Part shown: positions 1 to 5,687 of the stretch, one piece after another
Numbering within the stretch: the first letter of the stretch is position 1
How the letters are laid out: the number at the start of each line of letters is the position of its first letter
NCBI GenBank assembly: GCA_016872555.1
Contig: VGZO01000007.1
Location: forward strand, 1 to 38,896
Direction of reading: 5' to 3'
DNA length: 38,896 nucleotides
Source: Planctomycetota bacterium
GTDB lineage: Bacteria > Planctomycetota > Planctomycetia > Pirellulales > UBA1268
The notes under the pieces: generated by a model
What the model was told of the DNA's origin: nothing
The model's input: only the letters and a program-made list of their open reading frames with translations
The model's database searches: none
Program-made: the position numbers and the translations under genes

Positions 1-2
1 AG

Positions 3-233
3 GCCAATGTCCCCGAGGCCCTCACCGTCCTCGGCTTCCCTCCAGCCCACCGCCGCAGGCTCCGAACGACGAATGGGCTTGAACGACTCAACAAGGAGAT
101 CAAGCGCCGAACGCGAGTCGCCACGCTCTTCCCCAATGAAGCATCGCTGCTCAGGCTCGCGTCCGCAGTCCTCTCCGAGATCAGTGACGATTGGGAGACC
201 GAACGGTCTTACCTCACCATGGGAGCCAGATGA
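3..233 (+). CDS. IS256-family transposase, C-terminal fragment (5' end outside window)
   Basis: An open frame runs in from the left edge and stops at TGA 231-233, giving about 76 residues with no start codon inside the window. The translation carries the C-terminal signature of IS256-family (Mutator-like DDE) transposases: R-T-T-N-G-L-E-R-L-N-K-E-I-K-R-R-T-R-V followed by A-T-L-F-P-N-E-A-S-L-L-R-L and W-E-T-E-R-S-Y-L-T-M. In this family the segment lies near the end of the DDE catalytic domain and the protein ends a few tens of residues later, as here. The enzyme would catalyse cut-and-paste or circle-mediated transposition of its own element. The body of the gene lies to the left, so it is not known whether the element is intact. 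Family call is firm from sequence; activity is unknown. Confidence 0.9.
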   Translation, partial: ANVPEALTVLGFPPAHRRRLRTTNGLERLNKEIKRRTRVATLFPNEASLLRLASAVLSEISDDWETERSYLTMGAR

Positions 234-250
234 CCTACCTCTGAAACCCG

Positions 251-278
251 CGATTTACAGAAGGGATGTTGCATTATC
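251..278 (+). repeat. Putative right terminal inverted repeat of the IS256-like element
   Basis: About 18 bases after the transposase stop there is a segment with GATTTACAGAAGGG followed by TTGCATTATC. IS256-type ends commonly have an A/T-rich core resembling TTTACA(C/G)AA followed by a short G-rich or TTG stretch, and they sit shortly after the transposase gene. The left terminal repeat needed to prove this is outside the window, so the boundary at about 278 is an inference from position and resemblance. Confidence 0.35.
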
Positions 279-299
279 TGCGGATCACGATGATCCGCA
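279..299. repeat. Perfect 9-bp palindrome with 3-nt loop beside the IS end
   Basis: TGCGGATCA (279-287), CGA, TGATCCGCA (291-299) form a perfect inverted repeat immediately outside the putative IS terminus. No T-run follows on either strand, so it does not look like an intrinsic terminator. If the IS boundary is right, the first 8-9 bases could be the target-site duplication, and the palindrome may have been the insertion target. That is inference; the inverted repeat itself is directly visible. Confidence 0.5.
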
Positions 300-518
300 A
301 CCAAAGTCTGGCGCGAGCACCGCCTCACCGACCCGCCATCCCCTGCGGGGGCCTCGTCGCAACGTCCACCACGGCACCGGGCCAGGAGCACCGCCGCGAG
401 CACCCCACCGGGACGGTCGCGGTCTGGCGCCCCCGACGGGGACGCGACGAACCACAACGTCAGCCAGCGCAACGGCCGCGAGCACCGACGGCGGTTCACG
501 CTCCACCGCGCCGCTCGA

Positions 519-716
519 TCACCGCCGACGGCCGGCCGCTCGATCTCGCGCTGCCTCCACGAGGGCGACGATCCGCCGCCGCTGGTGCCTCGTCAGCGTC
601 GGCCATCGCTCGATCACGCGGGCCAGATCGGCCGGCAGTGCGCCGGATTCTGCGCCGCCTCCGCCGACGATGGCGGTTTCGCCCGCGGAAACCTCACCCG
701 TTCGAATCCCACCGCC
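519..716 (-). pseudogene. Possible C-terminal remnant of an integrase-associated reading frame
   Basis: On the minus strand the last 65 codons before the stop at 519 read G-G-G-I-R-T-G-E, then after a glycine-rich linker L-P-A-D-L-A-R-V-I-E-R-W-P-T-L, then R-R-R-I-V-A-L-V-E-A-A. The pattern D-L-x-x-V-I-x-x-W-P-x-L followed by I-x-A-L-V resembles, from memory, short C-terminal tails of annotated planctomycetal integrases and hypothetical proteins next to tRNA attachment sites. The G-G-I-R-T part is the antisense reading of a tRNA T-arm-like string. No convincing upstream domain exists in this frame, so if it is real it is a remnant. A fortuitous reading frame is the main alternative. Confidence 0.3.
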
Positions 717-809
717 CCGATTCGCGGTTTCACTCGGGAAAACAAGGTGATTCCGCACATCCTCCGACGGGCGGCGCGGGGAGCGGAAACTTTCTCCGAC
801 CATTCCGCG

Positions 810-847
810 CCCGGCTGCGTCGGATCGACGCGGCCGGGTTCTTTTTT
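810..847 (+). terminator. Strong intrinsic terminator, plus strand, no obvious upstream gene
   Basis: CCCGGCTGCGTC (810-821), a 5-nt loop GGATC, and GACGCGGCCGGG (827-838) pair over 12 bp with a single G-U wobble, followed directly by TTCTTTTTT (839-847). This is a textbook Rho-independent terminator for plus-strand transcription. The reverse orientation lacks a T-run. No intact plus-strand gene is visible upstream except the transposase fragment ending 577 bp earlier and the tRNA-like scar at 697-720. Confidence 0.7.
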
Positions 848-1006
848 CCCTCTGACGCGGTCCGCCCCCCGACGGCAAGGGAAAGAAACCTTGCCTCCCG
901 GTAAGGGCGGCGGCGACGAGGCAACTTTGCCCCCGGCGGGGGGTTAGAGGGGAAGACGGCCTGACGGATCGGGCCGACGTCCCCATGCACCGCCGATGGC
1001 CCGTCG

Positions 1007-1138
1007 ATGCCCCTTCCCGCCGCCGCTGCCACCAGCCTGCCGCTGGTCGCCGTCTGGTTATGCCTTCTGGTCGCGATGGCCTGCGCCGCAGCCGGCACCG
1101 CCTGGCTCGCCCTGTCGGGTCGAAGGGGGTATTCATGA
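1007..1138 (+). CDS. Small hydrophobic membrane peptide (43 aa), coupled to next gene
   Basis: ATG 1007 to TGA 1136-1138 encodes 43 residues, mostly one long hydrophobic segment (roughly residues 12-37, L-P-L-V-A-V-W-L-C-L-L-V-A-M-A) ending in a basic G-R-R-G tail. The third codon positions are mostly G or C, as in neighbouring genes. The stop overlaps an ATG at 1135 in an ATGA arrangement with a purine-rich AAGGGGG 5-6 bases upstream of that ATG, the usual sign of translational coupling. No Shine-Dalgarno sequence is visible before ATG 1007. I do not recognise a family. Alternatively it could be the first transmembrane segment of the following gene, because the two lie in the same frame separated only by this TGA. 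Confidence 0.45.
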   Translation: MPLPAAAATSLPLVAVWLCLLVAMACAAAGTAWLALSGRRGYS

Positions 1139-1165
1139 TGGGCGACGTTCGTTCGCTGGTCGCTG

Positions 1166-2095
1166 GTGGTGGTCACGGCCCTGGCTGTTGCCGATGTCGC
1201 CCTGCGCTCCTCGCAACCCGCCGAAACCGAGGGACCCTGGGTGATCGTACGGCTCGGCTTCGGCCTCGGCGGAATCCTGCTGGCGACCGCGATCCTCGCC
1301 GCACCTCCGGCCCGTGGCGACCGGTGGGGCTGGGCGTGGACCGGCGGTCTGGTGTTCGCGCTGGCGTTGTCGTGCCTGCGCTTTCAAGCGGTGGCGGCAC
1401 CGCAGCGCGCCGACCTCGATCCCTTTCTCGCACTCCCCGTCGAAGCTGAAACAGACGAGACGGGGGCGCATGGGGTCACCGATCGCGGGACCATGATCCA
1501 CCTGCGGCGCTACGTCACGCCGGAACACGAGCCTCTCGTACCCGACGGCTTCGACGGGCGGGTGATCGTCGCCGACTCGTCGCGCTCGCCGGCCAACTGC
1601 CACGGGTGGGTGTTCACCGGCGGACGTTTCCAGGTCGGCGGGGCCGACGTGCAGCGGATCCTCGACGACAACGGCTACGTCGCCGTCGCCACACCGCGGC
1701 CTGGCGACCTGATCGTGTACCGCGACGAGCCGGGAAGGATCGTCCACACCGGCCTGATCAAGGCGATCGGGCCGGAGGGGTTCGTGCTCATCGAGAGCAA
1801 GTGGGGGCCCCTCGACATCTACTGGCACACCCCTCACGACCAGGTCTATTCGCAGCGCTTCGAATACTGGCGCAGCGCGCGACGGACACCTCCTCGAGAT
1901 CGTCGGGCCAGCAGACGCGGCGCGCCCCGGCCAGGCGCACTGACTCTGCCGGCCGTCACCGCGCCAGCCGCAGGCCGATCCACACGGCCACCACACCCAG
2001 CGCGTTGGACGCCAGGGCGTAGGCGAGAGCCGCGTCCAGGCGGCCGTTCTCGATCAGCTCCACCGTCTGGAAGGCGTAGCTCGAGAAGGTCGTGA
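1166..2095 (+). CDS. Membrane-anchored NlpC/P60-like (papain-fold) protein, apparently frameshifted at both ends
   Basis: The frame opens with hydrophobic segments (residues about 1-13, 25-46 and 58-73 from GTG 1166), then an extracytoplasmic domain with N-C145-H-G-W, P-R-P-G-D-L-I-V-Y and I-V-H194-T-G-L. These match the Cys and His blocks of NlpC/P60 or CHAP-like papain-fold amidases and peptidases that act on peptidoglycan stem peptides. GTG 1166 has no ribosome site. The ATG at 1135 has a good one (AAGGGGG) but is one frame off, so one surplus base between 1135 and about 1150 would restore a normal start. Likewise, skipping C1880 in a GCGCGC run leads into a smooth 20-codon tail ending at TGA 1941-1943, 12 bp short of the convergent crcB stop. 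As given, the frame instead runs on as Arg/Pro-rich sequence to 2095, overlapping crcB. The intact gene would be about 1135-1943. Decay or sequencing error are both possible. Confidence 0.6.
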   Translation: MVVTALAVADVALRSSQPAETEGPWVIVRLGFGLGGILLATAILAAPPARGDRWGWAWTGGLVFALALSCLRFQAVAAPQRADLDPFLALPVEAETDETGAHGVTDRGTMIHLRRYVTPEHEPLVPDGFDGRVIVADSSRSPANCHGWVFTGGRFQVGGADVQRILDDNGYVAVATPRPGDLIVYRDEPGRIVHTGLIKAIGPEGFVLIESKWGPLDIYWHTPHDQVYSQRFEYWRSARRTPPRDRRASRRGAPRPGALTLPAVTAPAAGRSTRPPHPARWTPGRRREPRPGGRSRSAPPSGRRSSRRS

Positions 2096-2333
2096 ACCCG
2101 CCGAGCAGCCCGACCAGCAGCACGGTCTCCACTCCCGGCGGCAGCGCGAGCCGCCCGCGCGACAGACCGACGATGGCGCCGAACGCCGCCGCTCCGACGA
2201 CGTTGACCGCCAGCGTGCCCCACGGAAAGCGCGTGCCGAGGAGGCGCCCGACGAATTCCGTCAGCCCGGCGCGGGCGAGCGTGCCGAGGGCGCCGGCCGC
2301 GGCCAGGGCAAGCGCGGTCGCCAGAGCATTCAT
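1956..2333 (-). CDS. crcB: CrcB/Fluc fluoride ion channel
   Basis: The 125-aa protein has the length and pattern of CrcB/Fluc channels, small four-helix membrane proteins that dimerise head-to-tail and export fluoride. Visible hallmarks are G-A-L-G-T-L-A-R near the N-terminus (family G-x-x-G-x-x-x-R), F-P-W-G-T-L-A-V-N-V-x-G in helix 2, and G-L-L-G-G-F-T-T-F-S-S-Y-A-F in helix 3 with the conserved G-x-x-T-T-F-S-x-x motif. Four hydrophobic stretches cover most of the chain. The ATG at 2333 was chosen over the longer frame because the family alignment begins there and GGAG lies 7 bases upstream. I looked for a fluoride riboswitch between it and the divergent decarboxylase and saw none. It converges with the NlpC-like gene. 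Confidence 0.93.
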   Translation of the reverse strand: MNALATALALAAAGALGTLARAGLTEFVGRLLGTRFPWGTLAVNVVGAAAFGAIVGLSRGRLALPPGVETVLLVGLLGGFTTFSSYAFQTVELIENGRLDAALAYALASNALGVVAVWIGLRLAR

Positions 2334-2405
2334 CGCGGGTCTCCGGGGGCGCGTGTGACGGGGCGATCTTCCGGCGCGGCGCGGGGGCGGCCGCCGACGC
2401 AGCGA

Positions 2406-2411
2406 TATACT
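2406..2411 (+). promoter_or_regulatory. Candidate -10 element for the ornithine decarboxylase gene
   Basis: TATACT stands out in an otherwise very GC-rich 149-bp divergent intergenic region and lies about 72 bases before ATG 2483. No recognisable -35 hexamer is seen 16-18 bases upstream. The complementary strand reads AGTATATC, so the same AT island could serve crcB. Confidence 0.25.
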
Positions 2412-2482
2412 GCCGCGGCACGCCCCGCCGGAACAGCCGGAATCTGGCGCCACACCCTGCCCGAGGAGACGATCCCACGACG

Positions 2483-3616
2483 ATGAACCGCAAGACGCTG
2501 CTGGCGCTGGCCGAGAAGCACGGGACCCCGCTGTTCGTCGTCGATCACGACGAGTTGCGGCGCAACTACAAGCTCTTTCGCCGCCACTTCCCCCGCGTCC
2601 AGGTCTACTACGCGGTCAAGGTCAACAGCGATCCGGCGATCGTCGAGACGTTCTACGACCTCGGCAGCAGCTTCGACGTCGCCAGCATGCAGGAGTTCCA
2701 CACGGTCCACCGGCTGATCGCCAAGCTGCCGGCCAAGCAGCGCCAGGACTTCATCTGGGACAAGATCATCTATGCCAACCCGATCAAGCCGATCGAGACC
2801 CTCCGCGAGCTCGACTGCTACAAGCCGCTGGTGACCTACGACAATCACGAGGAGGTGAAGAAGATCGCCAAGCACGCGCCGCACGCCGGGCTGGCGCTAC
2901 GGCTGCGGGTGCCCAACACCGGCTCGATGGTCGAGCTGTCGAGCAAGTTTGGCGCGCTGCCGGGGGAGGCGGTGGAGCTGATCCAGTTCGCCCACGACGC
3001 CGGGCTCGTCGTCGAGGGCTTGAGCTTCCACGTCGGCAGCCAGTGCACGAATCCCGAAAACTACATCCAGGCCTTGCACCTCTGCGCCGGCGTGTTCGCC
3101 GAGGCGGCCAGCCGTGGCTTCCAGCTCAAGCTGCTCGACATCGGCGGCGGCTTCCCCGCGGCCTACGACGAATCGGTGCCGAAGTTCGCCGACCTCGCGG
3201 GGAAGATCAACCACGAGATCGACCGGCTGTTTCCCGAGCCGATCGAAATCCTTGCCGAACCGGGGCGGTTCCTCGTCGCCTCGGCGGCGACCGCCGTCTC
3301 GAAGATCATTGGCAAGGCGTTTCGCAACGACAAACTCTGCTACTACGTCGACGATGGCGTCTACCACACCTACTCCGGTGTGATCTTCGACCACTGCACG
3401 TATCACTTGAAGGCGTTCAAGCGGGGCACGCCGCAGTTATGCGCCGTCTTCGGGCCGACCTGCGACGCCCTCGACACGATCAGCCTCGCCGAGCACCTGC
3501 CCGACCTCGAGATCGGCGACTATCTTTACGGTGAGAACATCGGCGCCTATTCGGCCGCCAGTTCCACGCACTTCAACGGCTTCCCGCCGGCGACCGTGGT
3601 CCACGTGAATCGCTGA
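2483..3616 (+). CDS. Ornithine decarboxylase-like fold-III PLP enzyme
   Basis: The 377-aa protein is a eukaryotic-type (alanine-racemase fold) basic amino acid decarboxylase. The PLP-binding lysine is K46 in Y-Y-A-V-K-V-N. The phosphate and substrate regions are S-F-H-V-G-S-Q (181-187), G-G-G-F-P (221-225) and E-P-G-R (259-262). The dimer-interface active-site motif G-P-T-C327-D328-A-L-D matches the Cys-Asp pair of ornithine decarboxylases (W-G-P-T-C-D-G-L-D), and Y-Y-V-D-D-G-V-Y is also ODC-like. It would make putrescine from ornithine, the entry to polyamines, in the cytoplasm. Lysine or dual lysine/ornithine specificity cannot be excluded from sequence. The length (377) is that of compact bacterial ODCs rather than diaminopimelate decarboxylase (about 420). 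GAGGAG lies 14 bases upstream of the start. It converges with the methyltransferase, with stops 8 bp apart. Confidence 0.93.
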   Translation: MNRKTLLALAEKHGTPLFVVDHDELRRNYKLFRRHFPRVQVYYAVKVNSDPAIVETFYDLGSSFDVASMQEFHTVHRLIAKLPAKQRQDFIWDKIIYANPIKPIETLRELDCYKPLVTYDNHEEVKKIAKHAPHAGLALRLRVPNTGSMVELSSKFGALPGEAVELIQFAHDAGLVVEGLSFHVGSQCTNPENYIQALHLCAGVFAEAASRGFQLKLLDIGGGFPAAYDESVPKFADLAGKINHEIDRLFPEPIEILAEPGRFLVASAATAVSKIIGKAFRNDKLCYYVDDGVYHTYSGVIFDHCTYHLKAFKRGTPQLCAVFGPTCDALDTISLAEHLPDLEIGDYLYGENIGAYSAASSTHFNGFPPATVVHVNR

Positions 3617-3623
3617 GCGGAAA

Positions 3624-4667
3624 TCACGGCCGCACTGCCTCGACGAGGTGGTAGTGCTTCACCTCCTCGCGGGCGACGTCGCGCCACGTCGCCGGGAGTG
3701 TCTCCAGGTACCAGGCCGGGCGCTTCGTGGCCACCAGCAGCGTGCCCCCCGGGGCGAGGGCCCGGTGGGCGGCGTCGACGAACAGCTTCGCGATCCGGAA
3801 GTCGGCGTAGTACGGGGGATTGGCAAGGACCAGATCCCAACTGCCGGGGTCGGGGATCGCGCCGCCGGCCTCGAGGGTGACGGTGACATTGTCCAGGCCG
3901 TTGGCGGCGGCGGCGCGGCGCGTGCAGTCGACCGCGCGGGCGTTGCTGTCGAGGGCGTGGACGACGACCGACGGATCGCGGGCCGCGATCCCCAGGGCGA
4001 CGCAGCCGCTGCCGCAGCCGATGTCGACGACGCGCGTGCCGGGGGCGACGTCGACGGCGTTGAGAAGGTGTCGGGCAGCGGGATCGACGCGCCGGTGGGC
4101 GAACACGCCGGGGCGCGTGAACGCGGTGAGCAGCCGCTCCCGGTCACGAAACACCACTGTCGCCGAAAAGTCGCGGACGCGCGGGGGGCGGGTTTTGGTC
4201 ACCACGTAGGCGACCGCATCCTCGCCGTGGCGCACGCCCACGCGTTCCCGTGTGTCGGCGAGCTGGCCGTGGAGCCAGGTGTCGCGGGGATTGTCGACGG
4301 CGGCCACGAGCTGGCCTCCCGGCTCGAGGGCGAGCAGCGCCGCTTGGAGGATGTCGCGCGACAGCTCCGCTTCGCCGTCGCGCGACAGCGGCACGATCGC
4401 CAGGTCGAACGGCCCGGCCGGCAGGTCGGGGGCACAGGTGACGCTCAGGCCGTCGGGCACCGTGCCGTGGGCGGCCAGTGCCGCGTCGAAGTGGAAGGCA
4501 TCGAGAAACCAGGCGCTGACTGCGGCGTCGGGGCGCTCGGCGGCCAGGCTCCAGGCGGCCTGGGCCCGCCCGGGTGAGGTGCAGGCGATCCGGGTGCCCG
4601 GCAGCGTGCGGGCGATCCCGAGGGCGAGGGCCTCGGCGGGAAGCGGCGGCAGTGGCGCGTCGGACAT
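3624..4667 (-). CDS. RsmC/RlmG-like rRNA guanine-N2 methyltransferase
   Basis: The 347-aa protein has two halves, as in RsmC: a degenerate N-terminal Rossmann domain (about 1-160, with L-E-P-G-G-Q-L-V-A-A-V-D-N) and a C-terminal SAM-dependent methyltransferase. The latter has V-V-D-I-G-C-G-S-G-C-V-A-L-G as motif I and L-V-L-A-N-P-P-Y-Y as motif IV, the N-P-P-Y signature of enzymes methylating exocyclic amino groups. RsmC methylates G1207 of 16S rRNA and RlmG G1835 of 23S rRNA; which one this is cannot be decided here. The ATG at 4667 gives the expected N-terminus M-S-D-A-P-L, although no clear ribosome site precedes it. It is separated from the upstream EF-hand gene by a terminator, so it is probably transcribed on its own. 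Confidence 0.87.
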   Translation of the reverse strand: MSDAPLPPLPAEALALGIARTLPGTRIACTSPGRAQAAWSLAAERPDAAVSAWFLDAFHFDAALAAHGTVPDGLSVTCAPDLPAGPFDLAIVPLSRDGEAELSRDILQAALLALEPGGQLVAAVDNPRDTWLHGQLADTRERVGVRHGEDAVAYVVTKTRPPRVRDFSATVVFRDRERLLTAFTRPGVFAHRRVDPAARHLLNAVDVAPGTRVVDIGCGSGCVALGIAARDPSVVVHALDSNARAVDCTRRAAAANGLDNVTVTLEAGGAIPDPGSWDLVLANPPYYADFRIAKLFVDAAHRALAPGGTLLVATKRPAWYLETLPATWRDVAREEVKHYHLVEAVRP

Positions 4668-4711
4668 GGAGCGAGCAGACGCCGGCGACGCCCTGGCGCC
4701 AACCGAACGCG

Positions 4712-4757
4712 AAAAACGGCGCGGCCGCGGGCGGCATCCACCGCGCCCGCGGCCGCG
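4712..4757 (-). terminator. Intrinsic terminator of the exported-protein operon
   Basis: GCGGCCGCGGGCG (4721-4733) and CGCCCGCGGCCGC (4744-4756) form a perfect 13-bp stem with a 10-nt loop. Read on the minus strand the stem is followed by GCCGTTTTT (complement of the A-run at 4712-4716). It sits between the EF-hand gene stop (4783) and the methyltransferase start (4667), so it ends the minus-strand operon. The plus-strand reading has no T-run. Confidence 0.75.
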
Positions 4758-4782
4758 TTTCGAAACAATACCGACCGTTCGA

Positions 4783-5643
4783 TCACTCCGGCCGGCGCGG
4801 GCGCTCGGGGCGCTCTCCCCCGCCGGAGCCGCCGGGCGGACCACCGCCGGGCGGGCCGCCACCAGGACCACCCCCTGGAGGGCCGGCGCCCTCGCGCGGG
4901 CGGAATCCCTCGCCCCCCGGGCCTGGGCCGCCCCCGGGTGGCCCGAAGCCACGCCCGCCGGGCCGGCCGCCGGCACCCTGCATCTGGGCGCAGAGCCGGA
5001 CCATGTCCTCGGCGAACTTCGACAACTCGGCGCGGTCGAGCTTGCCGTCGCCATCGGCGTCGAACGTCATCGCCCGCTCGACGACCCGCTCGGGCGTGAT
5101 CCCACCTCCGGGACCACCCGGTCCGCCAGGCGGTCCGCCTGGACCACCCGGAAACTCACCGCCTCCAGGCGGACCACCAGCTCCTCCAGGAGGAGGCCCG
5201 AACCCTTGGCCCGGCCCCTGGCCGGGGCCGCGCTGGCCGCCCGGGGGGCCGCCCGGTCCGCCGCGAAAGCCTTCGCCGGGAGGGCCACCGGGCCCGCCCC
5301 CAGGGCCACCCTCCGGGGGCGGCGGCGGACGAAACTCCTCCTCGTCGATCCGGCCGTCTTTGTTCGTATCCAGCGCGAGCAGTGCGGCCGGCGCGTTTTT
5401 GATCTCGTCGGCCGACAAGGCGTGGTCACCGTCGGCATCGAGGGCGTGGCGCAGCGGATCGTGGGGCGGCGGTCCGGGCGGACCGCCCCGCTCACCCCCC
5501 GGCGGGCCACCGGGTGGCCGCCCCTGTCCTCCCGGCGGGCCGCCGGGCCCGCCGCGCTGCCCCGGGGGCTGGGCCAGCGCCGCGCTGGCGACGACCACAG
5601 TCATCGTCAGCGCCGCACACTGTAACCATCGCGTCGTCGTCAT
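4783..5643 (-). CDS. Exported Gly/Pro-rich protein with three EF-hand loops
   Basis: The 286-aa protein begins with a signal peptide (M-T-T-T-R-W-L-Q, hydrophobic 9-23, A-L-A-Q at about 22-25). Three canonical 12-residue EF-hand calcium loops follow: D69-A-D-G-D-H-A-L-S-A-D-E80, D92-T-N-K-D-G-R-I-D-E-E-E103 and D195-A-D-G-D-G-K-L-D-R-A-E206. The first two form a pair; the third is separated by about 90 residues of G-G-P-P-G-G-type low-complexity sequence, with similar stretches at both ends. A good ribosome site (AGGAG, 9 bases upstream) supports ATG 5643. Such proteins are frequent in planctomycetes and are presumed to bind calcium outside the cytoplasm; the partner is unknown. It is the last gene of the minus-strand run, 44 bp after the propeller gene, with a terminator behind it. 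Confidence 0.9.
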   Translation of the reverse strand: MTTTRWLQCAALTMTVVVASAALAQPPGQRGGPGGPPGGQGRPPGGPPGGERGGPPGPPPHDPLRHALDADGDHALSADEIKNAPAALLALDTNKDGRIDEEEFRPPPPPEGGPGGGPGGPPGEGFRGGPGGPPGGQRGPGQGPGQGFGPPPGGAGGPPGGGEFPGGPGGPPGGPGGPGGGITPERVVERAMTFDADGDGKLDRAELSKFAEDMVRLCAQMQGAGGRPGGRGFGPPGGGPGPGGEGFRPREGAGPPGGGPGGGPPGGGPPGGSGGGERPERPRRPE

Positions 5644-5687
5644 CGTCTGAGTCTCCTGGGGAACAACCGGATCCGAAGGATGATGGC

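Larger units (their letters stand above)
300..1006. other. Gene-poor scar region between IS end and first native gene
   Basis: No reading frame here looks like an intact protein: the frames are arginine/proline-rich translations typical of non-coding high-GC DNA. What can be seen is a tRNA-3'-end-like string at 697-720, an antisense protein-like remnant at 519-716, an intrinsic terminator at 810-847, and a 7-bp hairpin GGCAAGG/CCTTGCC with an 8-nt loop at 874-895. The mixture next to an IS256 end suggests a decayed insertion site for mobile DNA. Confidence 0.5.

Noticed and set aside
690..720. A complete tRNA gene
   Set aside because: The T-loop-like string has no pairing T stem (ACCCG against CCCAC) and no matching 5' acceptor within 100 bp.
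1136..1138. TGA read as selenocysteine between two hydrophobic segments
   Set aside because: No selenoprotein family fits, and no SECIS-like stem is evident right after it. An ATGA gene overlap or indel explains it better.
2334..2482. Fluoride riboswitch upstream of crcB
   Set aside because: The conserved pseudoknot elements were not found on the minus strand.
4800..5560. CRISPR-like or VNTR array in the GC-rich repeats
   Set aside because: Repeats follow the Gly/Pro codon pattern of the EF-hand protein, with no fixed unit or spacer length.
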